A stretch of DNA of 64,000 nucleotides from assembly GCA_020161695.1 (NCBI GenBank), contig JAIUOO010000001.1:62001-126000 (forward strand), in the 5' to 3' direction. How positions within the stretch are numbered: position 1 is the stretch's first letter; every line of letters begins with the position of its first letter. The notes beneath the pieces were generated by a model that saw only the letters and a list, made by a program, of their open reading frames with translations, made no database searches and was not told where the DNA came from. Positions 16,291 to 26,988 of this stretch are shown here, piece after piece. The position numbers and the translations under genes were made by a program. Origin of the DNA: Pseudomonadota bacterium. Lineage in GTDB: Bacteria; Pseudomonadota; Alphaproteobacteria; Rhizobiales; Phreatobacteraceae.

Positions 16291-19152
16291 ATGGCCAACA
16301 AAATGCTCATCGATGCCGCCCACCCGGAAGAGACCCGGGTTGTGGTGGTCCGTGGTAATCGCGTCGAGGAATTCGATTTCGAGAGCCAGTCTCGCAAACA
16401 GCTGCGCGGCAATATCTATCTGGCGAAGGTGACGAGGGTCGAGCCCTCGCTGCAGGCCGCGTTCATCGAATATGGCGGCAACCGCCACGGCTTCCTCGCC
16501 TTCTCCGAAATCCATCCCGACTACTACCAGATCCCGGTCGCCGACCGCGAGGCGCTGCTCGCTGACGAGGCGCGCCAGCACCGCGAGGACGATGACGAGG
16601 AAGGCGGCCGTGGCCGGCGCAACGATCGCGGCGGCGACCGCAAGGGCAATGGCCGGCGGCGTCGCCGGGGCGAGCGCCGCCCGCGCAGCGAGGCCGCCGA
16701 GGCGAAGACCTCCGAGGCCGTGACCGGCGAGGCGCAGGTCGATGATGCCGGCACGGAGACCGTCGAGGTTGTCGAGACCGAGCGGACCGAGGGCGACGTC
16801 ACCGTCGTCGAGCATGCCGAGACGGTGACCGAGACGCCGGCCGCAGCGGACGACGTGGCGCCCGAAGCGGCCGTGACCGAGGATGCTCCGGTCGAAGCGT
16901 CGGACGGCACCACGGACGAGGGCGAGCCGAAGGGCGCGGAAGCCGCCGCCGAGGACGACGAGGACGAAGACGACGAGGATGAGGCCGGCGAGGCGCCGCG
17001 CGAGGAGGACCAGGTCGAGTCCGTCGGCGCGGGCGATGCCTACGAGGACATGCCGGACCGCAGCACGTTCCGGCCGCGCAAGCAGTACAAGATCCAGGAA
17101 GTGATCAAGCGCCGGCAGGTCATGCTGGTGCAGGTCGTCAAGGAGGAGCGCGGCAACAAGGGCGCGGCGCTCACCACCTATCTGTCGCTTGCCGGACGCT
17201 ATTCCGTGCTGATGCCCAACACGGCGCGCGGCGGCGGCATTTCCCGCAAGATCACCAACGCCACCGACCGCAAGAAGATGAAGGAGATCGCCGGCGACCT
17301 CGACGTGCCGCAGGGCATGGGCGTCATCCTGCGCACGGCAGGTGCCAACCGCACCAAGACCGAGGTGAAGCGCGACTTCGAATATCTCCTGCGCATGTGG
17401 GAGACCGTGCGCGAGACGACGCTGCGCTCGCATGCTCCCACCCTCACCTACGAGGAAGGCTCGCTGATCAAGCGCTCCATCCGCGACCTCTACAACAAGG
17501 ACATCGAGGAAGTGCTCGTCGCCGGCGACGAGGGCTACAAGGAGGCCAAGGACTTCATGCGCATGCTCATGCCGAGCCATGCCAAGAATGTCCGGCCCTA
17601 CCGCGAGCCGCAGCCGCTCTTCGCCCGTTCGGGCGTCGAGGCGCAGCTTGATGCGATGTTCTCCAACACCGTGCAGCTCAAGTCGGGCGGCTATATCGTC
17701 ATCAATCCGACGGAAGCGCTGGTCGCCATCGACGTGAACTCGGGCCGTTCGACCCGCGAGCACAATATCGAGGACACCGCGCTCAGGACCAATCTGGAGG
17801 CGGCCGACGAGGTCGCCCGCCAGCTTCGCCTGCGCGACCTTGCCGGCCTGATCGTCGTCGATTTCATCGACATGGACGAGAACCGCAACAACCGGGCGGT
17901 CGAGAAGCGCATGAAGGATGCGCTGAAGAACGACCGGGCGCGTATCCAGGTCGGCCGCATCTCGCATTTCGGCCTTCTGGAGATGAGCCGCCAGCGCATC
18001 CGTACCGGCGTGCTGGAGAGCTCCACCGAGGTCTGCCCGACCTGCGGCGGTCTCGGCCATGTCCGCTCGGTCTCGTCGGTCGCGCTGCATCTCCTGCGCT
18101 CGGTCGAGGAGCAGCTGCTGCGTTCGGCGACCCACGACATCATCGTGCGCACGCGCACGGCGGTCGCGCTCTACGTGCTCAACAACAAGCGCGCGCATCT
18201 GCATGAGCTGGAGAGCCGCTTCCGCGTCAGCGTCGACATCCATGCCGACGAGGCCGTGACCGGCCAGCACATGTTCGCCATCGAGAAGGGCGCGCAAGTC
18301 CACACCGCCGAGACGGCCTACCGTCCGCCGGCCGCCCTGCCCGTCCCGGTCGAACCCGAGGACATCGTCGAGGACGAGGCCGAGGACGAACTGGACGAGG
18401 AAGCCGCCGCCGAGACCGGCGACGAGCGCAAGGCCTCCCGCGATCGCGACCGCGACGATGGTGAAAACGGCGACCGCAAGCGCCGCCGGCGTCGTCGCAG
18501 GCGGCGTGGCCGCGACGGCGAGACGGGCGAGGATGGCCGCCAGGGCTCTGATGAAGCCGCCGCCGACGGCGATGCCGACGAGAGCGAGGATGACGAGGCC
18601 GAGGGCGACGAGGCGACTGCCGCCGAAGCCCAGGGCGAGGACGGCGACGAAGGCGATCGTCGCCGCCGCAGGCGCGGCCGCCGTGGCGGCCGCCGGAACC
18701 GGCGCGAGGATGGCGAGGCCGGGGCCGAGGGCTCCGAGGACGCACTCACCGCGCCGACCGGCGATGCCGAGGATGCTGCCGACGAGGCGGAGAAGACTGC
18801 CGGCGAGCAGCCGGCCGATGCGCCGCGCCATGCGGGACGGCGCGGCCGGTCGATCCCGATCGGCGACGGCGATGCCCCGAGCCCGGCGCCGGAGGAGTCC
18901 GCGGCCAAGGCTCCGGCCGAACCGCGCCGTCGTCGGACGCCGCCCGCCGAACCGCTGGACGAGGCTGCCGCAGCGCCTGTTGCCGCCGCTGCCGAACCGG
19001 TCGCCGCGCCCGAGCCGGCTCCTGCCGCAGCTCCGGTTGCGGAAGAGCCGGCGAAGCGCCGCCGCACGCCCGATCCGGAGCCGGTTGACGAGGCACCGGC
19101 GGCCCCGGCTGCGCGCCGGGCCGGCTGGTGGAACCGCAAGGCCGCCGAATAG
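16291..19152 (+). CDS. rne: ribonuclease E
   Basis: 953-residue endoribonuclease and degradosome scaffold that starts mRNA decay and processes rRNA and tRNA. The S1 domain (about 35-300) is split by an insertion of about 165 residues (95-262) made of basic and then highly acidic stretches. The catalytic core follows with the Mg ligands Asp481 (DVNSGR) and Asp524 (DFIDMD) and the Zn-link CPTC at 582-585. From about 610 the protein is low-complexity: acidic blocks, several Arg-rich RNA-binding clusters, then an Ala/Pro-rich tail ending WWNRKAAE. Start chosen at 16291 (MANKMLIDA), the family start; the frame is open 29 codons upstream. A strong terminator follows. Confidence 0.95.
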   Translation: MANKMLIDAAHPEETRVVVVRGNRVEEFDFESQSRKQLRGNIYLAKVTRVEPSLQAAFIEYGGNRHGFLAFSEIHPDYYQIPVADREALLADEARQHREDDDEEGGRGRRNDRGGDRKGNGRRRRRGERRPRSEAAEAKTSEAVTGEAQVDDAGTETVEVVETERTEGDVTVVEHAETVTETPAAADDVAPEAAVTEDAPVEASDGTTDEGEPKGAEAAAEDDEDEDDEDEAGEAPREEDQVESVGAGDAYEDMPDRSTFRPRKQYKIQEVIKRRQVMLVQVVKEERGNKGAALTTYLSLAGRYSVLMPNTARGGGISRKITNATDRKKMKEIAGDLDVPQGMGVILRTAGANRTKTEVKRDFEYLLRMWETVRETTLRSHAPTLTYEEGSLIKRSIRDLYNKDIEEVLVAGDEGYKEAKDFMRMLMPSHAKNVRPYREPQPLFARSGVEAQLDAMFSNTVQLKSGGYIVINPTEALVAIDVNSGRSTREHNIEDTALRTNLEAADEVARQLRLRDLAGLIVVDFIDMDENRNNRAVEKRMKDALKNDRARIQVGRISHFGLLEMSRQRIRTGVLESSTEVCPTCGGLGHVRSVSSVALHLLRSVEEQLLRSATHDIIVRTRTAVALYVLNNKRAHLHELESRFRVSVDIHADEAVTGQHMFAIEKGAQVHTAETAYRPPAALPVPVEPEDIVEDEAEDELDEEAAAETGDERKASRDRDRDDGENGDRKRRRRRRRRRGRDGETGEDGRQGSDEAAADGDADESEDDEAEGDEATAAEAQGEDGDEGDRRRRRRGRRGGRRNRREDGEAGAEGSEDALTAPTGDAEDAADEAEKTAGEQPADAPRHAGRRGRSIPIGDGDAPSPAPEESAAKAPAEPRRRRTPPAEPLDEAAAAPVAAAAEPVAAPEPAPAAAPVAEEPAKRRRTPDPEPVDEAPAAPAARRAGWWNRKAAE

Positions 19153-19188
19153 GCGAAGCGGGCAGCACGCCCTTCTGAACACGACAAG

Positions 19189-19212
19189 CGGCCGGGGCGA
19201 CCCGGCCGTTTT
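19189..19212 (+). terminator. rho-independent terminator of rne
   Basis: CGGCCGGG (19189-19196) and CCCGGCCG (19201-19208) form a perfect eight-bp stem with a GCGA tetraloop, followed by TTTT. It lies 36 bases after the rne stop. Confidence 0.85.
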
Positions 19213-19564
19213 CGTTGGTGCGGTGCAGGAGGCCGTTCGACTCGGGAGCACGAATCGGCGGGCAACCGGGTCGGTCGCGATTCGAACATGCAGCGATGGT
19301 TCACGCCGTCCCGACGAACCAGCCCTGCCCTTCCGTCAGCATGAACGGAGCCGGAACGGATTGCCGTGGTGCGCCATGGGTCGTGTCACGATTTTGCCAC
19401 ATCCCCACACGCGGCCCTGGGGATGACAGGCGAACTTCACGCTTGCATCGCGTGGAATCGGTCCGGGCCGTCTGAGCCCTCCAGAATCCACTTGCCGAAT
19501 CTCCCCGAGATTCCCGACACTTGGCTCGGCCGTTAACGCTTCCCCCTACATTTTTGAGCCGTCC
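19213..19564. other. intergenic stretch upstream of the nrdJ promoter, no gene seen
   Basis: About 350 bases between the rne terminator and the NrdR boxes. Open frames here are short and have no ribosome binding site or protein-like composition. A short hairpin CCCC-N12-GGGG is visible around 19404-19423. No tRNA, repeat or known operator was recognised. Confidence 0.4.
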
Positions 19565-19633
19565 ACACCATATTTAGGGTCTCGTTTACCCGCGCCTACT
19601 ACATCTTGACGCAATCAGTGCCTGTTGCATACG
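19565..19633 (+). promoter_or_regulatory. tandem NrdR boxes overlapping the probable nrdJ promoter
   Basis: Box 1 (19565-19580, ACACCATATTTAGGGT) matches the NrdR consensus acaCwAtATaTwGtgt at 13 of 16 positions. Box 2 (19596-19611, CTACTACATCTTGACG) matches at 9 of 16, including eight of the ten core positions. The two start 31 bp apart, three helical turns, the spacing usual for NrdR pairs. Box 2 overlaps a possible -35 (TTGACG, 19606-19611), with CATACG (19628-19633) as -10. NrdR itself is encoded at 40568-41050. Binding would be expected to repress nrdJ when dATP is plentiful. The consensus is from memory; the match is seen in the sequence. Confidence 0.65.
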
Positions 19634-19639
19634 GTTGCC

Positions 19640-19983
19640 TCCGGCTCGGCGGATCGTCTCAAGTCTCCGCGGAACCTTCCCCAGACGGTCTTGAAGGTTG
19701 CTGACGCGAGCACGCGCCGGCGCTGGAAAAGTGTCTCTGCAACCGCGAGATCGCGGCCGCCCCGGCGGCCGAGCATCTCCGGCGGCGGAGCGACGGCCGG
19801 GGTCCGCGTACAGGGCGCGGAGAATAAGAACATCGACGTGCCGGCGACCGCTCCTGTGGAGAGCGGTGACAAGCCGGCCGAGCGGCAAATGGGGCCCGGA
19901 TAACACCGGGTGGGGCAGGTCCACATCGCTGGACCCAATGGCGGCGCGGGAGCACAATCCCGGCCTGAGACGAGGATCGGACG
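19640..19983 (+). promoter_or_regulatory. long, hairpin-rich 5' leader of nrdJ
   Basis: If transcription starts downstream of the CATACG box, the leader is about 340 bases. It contains consecutive perfect stems: 19673-19678/19694-19699, 19754-19761/19764-19771, 19777-19781/19786-19790, 19803-19808/19816-19821, 19847-19853/19861-19867, 19895-19899/19906-19910, 19918-19923/19930-19935 and 19947-19951/19958-19962. No cobalamin B12-box (GCCACTG) was found, so it does not look like a standard cobalamin riboswitch. Some stems are expected by chance in GC-rich DNA, but the regular series is striking. Confidence 0.4.
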
Positions 19984-22900
19984 ATGCGCATCGACAGGCG
20001 TTACACCAAGGCCGGACAGTCGCCCTATGCGGGGATCGCCTTCCGCACGGCGACGTCGGAGATCCGCAACCCCGACGGCTCGATCGTCTTCCGCCTCGAG
20101 GGCATCGAGGTGCCGGAAACCTGGAGCCAGGTCGCCGCCGACATTCTCGCGCAGAAGTATTTCCGCAAGGCCGGCGTGCCCGCGCGCATGAAGAAGGTCG
20201 AGGAGAATTCGGTGCCGTCGTGGCTGTGGCGCTCGGCGCCTGACGACAAGGCGCTGAAGGAGCTCCCCGAGAAGGAGCGCTGGGTCGGCGAGACCACCTC
20301 GCAGCAGGTTTTCGACCGGCTCGCCGGCACCTGGACCTACTGGGGCTGGAAGGGCGGCTATTTCGACCAGGAGGCCGATGCGCAGACCTTTTTCGACGAG
20401 CTGCGCTTCATGCTGGCCAACCAGATGGTCGCGCCGAACTCGCCGCAATGGTTCAACACCGGCCTGCATTGGGCCTATGGCATCGACGGCCCCGGCCAGG
20501 GCCACTACTACGTCGATTTCGAGACCGGCAAGCTCACCAAGTCCAAGTCGGCCTACGAGCACCCGCAGCCGCATGCCTGCTTCATCCAGTCCGTGGCCGA
20601 TGACCTCGTCAACGAGGGCGGCATCATGGACCTCTGGGTGCGCGAGGCGCGCCTGTTCAAATACGGTTCCGGCACCGGCTCGAATTTCTCCTACCTGCGC
20701 GGCGAGGGCGAGAAGCTCGCTGGCGGTGGCCGCTCGTCCGGCCTGATGAGCTTCCTGAAGATCGGCGACCGCGCGGCGGGCGCCATCAAGTCGGGCGGCA
20801 CGACGCGCCGCGCGGCCAAGATGGTGGTGGTCGATGCCGACCACCCCGATATCGAGGCCTATATCGACTGGAAGGTGATCGAGGAGCAGAAGGTCGCCTC
20901 GCTCGTCACCGGCTCGAAGATCGTCGCCAAGCACCTCAAGGCGATCATGAAGGCCAGCGTCAACTGCGAGGGCGATGGCGATGCCTGTTTCGACCCGAAC
21001 CAGAACCCGGCGCTGAAGCGCGAGGTGAAGGCCGCGCGCAAGGCCATGGTGCCCGACAACTACATCAAGCGTGTCATCCAGTTCGCCAGGCAGGGTTACA
21101 AGGACATCGATTTCCCGACCTACGACACCGACTGGGATTCTGACGCCTATCTGACGGTGGCCGGCCAGAACTCCAACAATTCGGTGTCGCTGAAGGACGA
21201 CTTCCTTCAGGCCGTGGAGAAGGACGGCGACTGGAACCTCACCGCCCGCATCTCCGGCAAGGTGATGAAGACGCTGAAGGCGCGCGACCTCTGGGAGAAG
21301 ATCGGCCACGCGGCCTGGGCTTCGGCCGATCCGGGTCTGCACTTCAACACGACCATGAACGACTGGCACACGTGCCCCGCGGCCGGCCCGATCCGCGCGT
21401 CGAACCCGTGCTCGGAATACATGTTCCTGGACGACACGGCCTGCAACCTCGCCTCGGCCAACCTGCTGCAGTTCTACGACGCGAAGGCGAAGCACTTCGA
21501 CATCGAGGGCTATGAGCACCTGTGCCGGCTCTGGACGCTGGTTCTGGAAATCTCCGTGCTGATGGCGCAGTTCCCCTCGCGCCAGATCGCCGAGCTCTCC
21601 TACGAGTACCGCACCCTCGGCCTCGGCTACGCCAATATCGGCGGCCTGCTCATGACCATGGGCATTCCCTACGACAGCGACGAGGGCCGCTCGCTGGCCG
21701 GCGCGCTGACCGCCGTCATGACCGGCGTCTCCTACAAGACCTCCGCCGAGATGGCGGGCGAACTCGGCCCCTTCCCCGGCTACAAGCCGAACCGCGAGCA
21801 CATGCTGCGCGTCATCCGCAACCACCGCCGCGCCGCCCATGGCGAGGTGGCCGGCTACGAGACGCTGTCGGTCAACCCGGTCGCTCTCGACCACAAGAAC
21901 TGCCCGGTTCCGGGCCTGATCGCCCACGCCACCCGCGCCTGGGACGAAGCCCTCGCTCTCGGCGAGACGAACGGCTACCGCAACGCCCAGGTCTCGGTCA
22001 TCGCGCCCACCGGCACGATCGGCCTCGTCATGGACTGCGACACGACCGGCATCGAGCCCGACTTCGCGCTGGTGAAGTTCAAGAAGCTCGCCGGCGGCGG
22101 CTATTTCAAGATCATCAACCAGGCCGTGCCGGAGGCCCTGCGCACGCTCGGCTACCGCGAGGCGGACATCGCCGAAATCGAGGCCTATGCGGTCGGCCAC
22201 GGCTCGCTGAAGCAGGCGCCCGCCATCAACCCGGGCTCGCTGAAGGCCAAGGGCTTTACCGACGAGGCGGTAGCCAAGGTCGAAGGCCAGCTCAAGACCG
22301 CCTTCGATATCAAGTTCGTCTTCAACAAGTGGACGCTCGGCGAGGACTTCATCGTCAAGTCGCTGGGCATTCCGGCGGACGAGCTGAACGCACCCGGCTT
22401 CGAGCTGCTGCCGCGGCTCGGCTTCTCGAAGAAGGACATCGAGGCGGCCAACGAACATGTCTGCGGCGCCATGACGCTCGAAGGCGCGCCGCACCTGAAG
22501 ACCGAGCACTACGCCGTGTTCGACTGCGCCAATCCCTGCGGCCGCAAGGGCAAGCGCTACCTTTCGGTGGAGAGCCACATCCGCATGATGGCGGCCGCCC
22601 AGCCGTTCATCTCGGGCGCCATCTCCAAGACCATCAACATGCCGAACGAGGCGACCGTGGAGGACGCCAAGTCCGCCTACATGCTCTCGTGGAAGCTGGC
22701 GCTGAAGGCCAACGCCCTCTACCGCGACGGCTCCAAGCTCTCCCAGCCGCTCAACGCCCAGCTGATCGAGGACGAGGAGGACGACGAGGCGGTCGAGGAG
22801 TTCCTGGAGAAGCCGCAGGCCGCCCGCGCCGCAGCGCTCGCCGAGAAGATCGTCGAGAAGGTGGTCGAGCGCGTGCAGGTGATCCGCGAGCGCGAGAAGA

Positions 22901-23703
22901 TGCCGGACCGCCGCAAGGGTTACACCCAGAAGGCTGTCGTCGGCGGCCACAAGGTCTATCTGCGCACCGGCGAGTACGATGACGGCCGCATCGGCGAGAT
23001 CTTCATCGACATGCACAAGGAGGGCGCGGCGCTCCGCTCGCTCCTCAACAACTTCGCCATCGCCATCTCGCTGGGTCTCCAGTACGGCGTGCCGCTGGAC
23101 GAATATGTCGATGCCTTCACCTTCACCCGCTTCGAGCCGGCGGGCCCCGTGCAGGGCAACGACACGATCAAATACGCGACCTCGATCCTCGACTACGTGT
23201 TCCGCGAGCTGGCCGTGAGCTATCTCGGCCGCGCCGATCTCGGCCATGTCGATCCCGGCGAGAGCCGCTACGACGCGCTCGGCACCGGCGCGAACGAGGG
23301 CACCAAGAGCGTGCTCTCCAAGGGCCTGGTGCGCGGCAAGACCGACAAGTTCACGGTGGTTGCCGGCCAGAGCGGCCAGCCGACGCCGGGCTCGCTGTCA
23401 AGCGATGCGCGCACCGGCACGGTGGTCACCATGGCCTCGCGCGGGCCGCAGACGGTCGGCGCGACCGCGCTGAAGGAGGAGGTGGCGGCTGCCGTCTCCC
23501 CCGCCCTCACCGCCCTGTTCGACCAGGCGGCGGAGGCGGCTCCGGAAGTGAAGGCCGAGCGCTCGACGGCGGACCGCCGGGCCGAGGCGAAGCTGCGCGG
23601 CTATGTCGGCGATGCCTGCCCGGAGTGCTCGAACTTCACGCTGGTGCGAAACGGCACGTGCCTGAAGTGCGACACGTGTGGCAGCACGACGGGGTGCAGC
23701 TGA
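19984..23703 (+). CDS. nrdJ: vitamin B12-dependent (class II) ribonucleotide reductase
   Basis: 1239-residue enzyme that reduces ribonucleotides to deoxyribonucleotides using adenosylcobalamin, with no need for oxygen. The active-site motif NPCSE lies at about 474-478 (Asn474, Cys476, Glu478), followed by CNLASANL. The C-terminus [18 protein letters not shown]...CGSTTGCS carries the Cys pairs that re-reduce the active site. The length is typical of alphaproteobacterial NrdJ. The start is supported by AGGA seven bases upstream. Transcription is probably controlled by NrdR through the tandem boxes about 400 bases upstream. No class I nrdAB genes are in the window. Confidence 0.96.
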   Translation: MRIDRRYTKAGQSPYAGIAFRTATSEIRNPDGSIVFRLEGIEVPETWSQVAADILAQKYFRKAGVPARMKKVEENSVPSWLWRSAPDDKALKELPEKERWVGETTSQQVFDRLAGTWTYWGWKGGYFDQEADAQTFFDELRFMLANQMVAPNSPQWFNTGLHWAYGIDGPGQGHYYVDFETGKLTKSKSAYEHPQPHACFIQSVADDLVNEGGIMDLWVREARLFKYGSGTGSNFSYLRGEGEKLAGGGRSSGLMSFLKIGDRAAGAIKSGGTTRRAAKMVVVDADHPDIEAYIDWKVIEEQKVASLVTGSKIVAKHLKAIMKASVNCEGDGDACFDPNQNPALKREVKAARKAMVPDNYIKRVIQFARQGYKDIDFPTYDTDWDSDAYLTVAGQNSNNSVSLKDDFLQAVEKDGDWNLTARISGKVMKTLKARDLWEKIGHAAWASADPGLHFNTTMNDWHTCPAAGPIRASNPCSEYMFLDDTACNLASANLLQFYDAKAKHFDIEGYEHLCRLWTLVLEISVLMAQFPSRQIAELSYEYRTLGLGYANIGGLLMTMGIPYDSDEGRSLAGALTAVMTGVSYKTSAEMAGELGPFPGYKPNREHMLRVIRNHRRAAHGEVAGYETLSVNPVALDHKNCPVPGLIAHATRAWDEALALGETNGYRNAQVSVIAPTGTIGLVMDCDTTGIEPDFALVKFKKLAGGGYFKIINQAVPEALRTLGYREADIAEIEAYAVGHGSLKQAPAINPGSLKAKGFTDEAVAKVEGQLKTAFDIKFVFNKWTLGEDFIVKSLGIPADELNAPGFELLPRLGFSKKDIEAANEHVCGAMTLEGAPHLKTEHYAVFDCANPCGRKGKRYLSVESHIRMMAAAQPFISGAISKTINMPNEATVEDAKSAYMLSWKLALKANALYRDGSKLSQPLNAQLIEDEEDDEAVEEFLEKPQAARAAALAEKIVEKVVERVQVIREREKMPDRRKGYTQKAVVGGHKVYLRTGEYDDGRIGEIFIDMHKEGAALRSLLNNFAIAISLGLQYGVPLDEYVDAFTFTRFEPAGPVQGNDTIKYATSILDYVFRELAVSYLGRADLGHVDPGESRYDALGTGANEGTKSVLSKGLVRGKTDKFTVVAGQSGQPTPGSLSSDARTGTVVTMASRGPQTVGATALKEEVAAAVSPALTALFDQAAEAAPEVKAERSTADRRAEAKLRGYVGDACPECSNFTLVRNGTCLKCDTCGSTTGCS

Positions 23704-23741
23704 GCTTGGCGACCAAACGTACGCAGCTGTCTTAGGAACCG

Positions 23742-23768
23742 GATTTCGCCGTCAATGACGGCGGAATC
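23742..23768 (+). terminator. hairpin after nrdJ, probable terminator
   Basis: GATTTCGCCGTC (23742-23753) pairs with GACGGCGGAATC (23757-23768), twelve bp with one G-T pair and a three-base loop. It lies 38 bases after the nrdJ stop. No T-run follows, so it may act with Rho or stabilise the 3' end. It separates nrdJ from the accessory nuclease gene. Confidence 0.5.
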
Positions 23769-23845
23769 TGCATATGAGACCGCTGCGGCGGGGGTATGTC
23801 ACCGCCAGCGGCGCGGCCAATGCTTTGGCAGGAGCGCTGTAAGAG

Positions 23846-25183
23846 ATGCCCGCTGGAACGACCCGAACGCTCAATCCGCTTCCATTCGAGCATCTTGAGA
23901 CGAAGCGATTTGAAGACCTGGCTCGCCAACTCGCCTACGGGTTCAGGACTTGGCGGCAGCTGGAAGCGACCGGTCGTACGGGTTCTGATCAAGGCTTCGA
24001 TGCTCGAGGACTGGAAATCCCTCCCGGAGTTATGCCTGACGCTGACTTAGATATCGATGACGGTGCCGAGACACCGCCAGCGGCATCCCTTACCGACCGC
24101 GTTTGGCTCATCCAATGTAAGCGCGAAAAGTCAATCGGCCCCTCCCAGATGCGCGCGCATCTTGCGGCCATTCCCGCAGCGAGCGCCAGCGGCCTTCATG
24201 GCTTCTTATTCGTCGCCGCGTGCGACTTTTCATTGAAGACCCGAGAGGTTCTGAGGGAATGGTGCCGCCAGCATGGCGTCTCGGAGTGCATAGTTTGGGG
24301 CCGTGGCGAGCTTGAGGATCTACTATTTCAACCGCAGAATGATGGATTACTCTTCGCGTATTTTGGGATTTCAATTCGTCTGCAACGCCAGAGAGTATCG
24401 ACCGAGCTTCGCCGTACAGTGGCTCTCAAGCGCAAACTGAAACGGCTGTTCGGTGACGAAAGCCGCTACGGCAGAACCGTCCTACTGCGCGACCCTTCCG
24501 ATGACCGATATCCCTACGTCGACGGCGACAGCCTCAAAGAAACGAAATCGCTGTGGCTTCCCCGGAATGCCTTGGGAATCGGGGTCTTCGGCCTGCGCAT
24601 CGTCACGCGCGAGTTTTGGGCCTATTATGACTACGACACCCAACGATGGGACTTTGCATCAGGTGTCGATTTGTCGATCCCGAGCGCCCATGAGAACCCT
24701 TGGTACGAGTTACAACGTGCCAGCGAGGCGTCGACATCTGGCCAAGTCGTGGATTTTTGGAATTCTCTGCCGAAAGACAATCAGTTCTTTTTCCAAGCCA
24801 TCGCGGACGTACCCTATGAAGACATTATCGAGATCGATGATGTGGGGGACGACTTGCTGAAGGCGCCGGCCGTCTTCGTCAAATTTAGCAAGGATGCCTC
24901 GCCGTACGTCGAGCGAACGGAGGTCCGGATGCGTTCAGGAGATTCGTTTGCTCGTGAGGCCGAATTCTCGCTCGACAACCACGCGCTCGTGTTTCCGGAT
25001 GAGCTACGCAACCCGATCTGGGAGGAACGCTTTTTCCAAGCGTTTGGCGTGCCGCGGGGAAACGAGCGGCTCGCCGTCACTCTAACGGAACCAGAGTGGA
25101 AAAGGGTCCGGCCTGACGGGGAGCCGTCAGCCCACGGTACTCATTCCGACTCCGGCGCACGCGCTAAGCAGACCGCCGGATGA
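23846..25183 (+). CDS. PD-(D/E)XK restriction-endonuclease-like protein, probably acquired
   Basis: 445-residue protein not recognised as a named family. The N-terminal 180 residues look like an Mrr-type PD-(D/E)XK nuclease: Glu23 in an opening helix ([12 protein letters not shown]), [10 protein letters not shown] (46-55) with Asp52 as the metal ligand, and the core strand ending QCK (90-92). The other 260 residues (Tyr/Trp/Asp-rich, for example [14 protein letters not shown]) match nothing I know and may be a recognition or sensor domain. Base composition is visibly less GC-rich and codon use more mixed than in its neighbours nrdJ and ald, which suggests transfer. No methylase or partner gene is adjacent. 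A role in defence against foreign DNA is inferred. Confidence 0.6.
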   Translation: MPAGTTRTLNPLPFEHLETKRFEDLARQLAYGFRTWRQLEATGRTGSDQGFDARGLEIPPGVMPDADLDIDDGAETPPAASLTDRVWLIQCKREKSIGPSQMRAHLAAIPAASASGLHGFLFVAACDFSLKTREVLREWCRQHGVSECIVWGRGELEDLLFQPQNDGLLFAYFGISIRLQRQRVSTELRRTVALKRKLKRLFGDESRYGRTVLLRDPSDDRYPYVDGDSLKETKSLWLPRNALGIGVFGLRIVTREFWAYYDYDTQRWDFASGVDLSIPSAHENPWYELQRASEASTSGQVVDFWNSLPKDNQFFFQAIADVPYEDIIEIDDVGDDLLKAPAVFVKFSKDASPYVERTEVRMRSGDSFAREAEFSLDNHALVFPDELRNPIWEERFFQAFGVPRGNERLAVTLTEPEWKRVRPDGEPSAHGTHSDSGARAKQTAG

Positions 25184-25244
25184 ACCGCGCTGGACGGCCA
25201 CGACCGCATCGCCCCATCCACCAGCCGCCTTGCCATTGTGGCCC

Positions 25245-26348
<1,104 letters not shown>

Positions 26349-26477
26349 TGGCCCCTCCTCGCAAAGAATGGGCGAGGTTACGACGGGCGCCACGGCGCAT
26401 CCCGGCGAAAGCGACTGGACAGACGCCTCGCGCACAGGAATCCTGCGTCCATTCGCCAAGAGACGCCGGAAGCCGCC
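26349..26477. promoter_or_regulatory. divergent ald / Lrp-type regulator control region
   Basis: 129 bases carry start signals for both genes. A short palindrome CAGGAATCCTG (26435-26445) lies 32 bases before the regulator start and could be part of an Lrp-type operator. Lrp-family sites are degenerate, so this is only a candidate. Confidence 0.4.
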
Positions 26478-26963
26478 GTGGACATCGACCGCATCGACCT
26501 CGCCATCATCCGCGAACTGGAGCGTGACGGCCGCCTCAGCCATGTCGAGCTCGCCGAGCGCGTGGGATTGTCGTCCACCGCCTGCGCGCGGCGGCAGAAG
26601 ACGCTGGAGGAGGCCGGCTACATCACCGGCTATTCGGCGCGCCTGTCGCTCGACAAGTTCGACCTTGCGATCTCCGTCGTCATCCGCATCGCGCTGGAGA
26701 AGCAGAGCGAGGAGGCGCTCGTCGCCTTCGAGAAGGCGGTGCAGCGCTGCCCGTCCATCGTCCGCTGCCTGCTCATGTCCGGCACGGACGACTACCTGAT
26801 CACGGTGGTCGCGCGCGACATTGCCGACTACGAGCGCATCCACATGACCCAGTTGTCGCGCCTGCCGGGCGTCGCGCGGCTGCATTCGAGCTTCGCGCTG
26901 CGCTCCATCGTCGACAGGGCCGTGCCGCCCGAAGTCTTCATGCCGGGCGCTGGCGGCCGCTGA
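26478..26963 (+). CDS. Lrp/AsnC-family transcriptional regulator
   Basis: 161-residue DNA-binding regulator. DIDRIDLAIIRELERDGRLSHVELAERVGLSSTACARRQKTLEEAGYI is a complete Lrp-type helix-turn-helix (about 2-50). The second half is a RAM ligand-binding domain (GTDDYLITVVARDIADYERI). The start is taken as GTG at 26478; the frame is open far upstream, but those codons are antisense to ald. Divergence from ald makes L-alanine the likely effector and ald the likely target. Confidence 0.9.
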   Translation: MDIDRIDLAIIRELERDGRLSHVELAERVGLSSTACARRQKTLEEAGYITGYSARLSLDKFDLAISVVIRIALEKQSEEALVAFEKAVQRCPSIVRCLLMSGTDDYLITVVARDIADYERIHMTQLSRLPGVARLHSSFALRSIVDRAVPPEVFMPGAGGR

Positions 26964-26988
26964 CCGGCGGCCAGCGGGCACGGCCGAT

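Noticed and set aside
16087-19251. 1054-codon open frame antisense to rne
   Set aside because: Arises from GC-rich codon structure opposite a long acidic/basic gene; repetitive composition, no ribosome binding site, no recognisable domain.
19270-19295. TTCGAAT resembling a tRNA T-loop on the minus strand
   Set aside because: The flanking bases do not pair into a T-stem and no anticodon or acceptor arms can be drawn.
19640-19983. Cobalamin riboswitch upstream of nrdJ
   Set aside because: The conserved B12-box and the GCCACTG element were looked for and not found, although the leader is structured.
19615-23247. 1210-codon open frame antisense to nrdJ
   Set aside because: Mirror of a highly conserved gene in GC-rich DNA; the product is His/Asp/Gly-rich low-complexity sequence typical of shadow frames.
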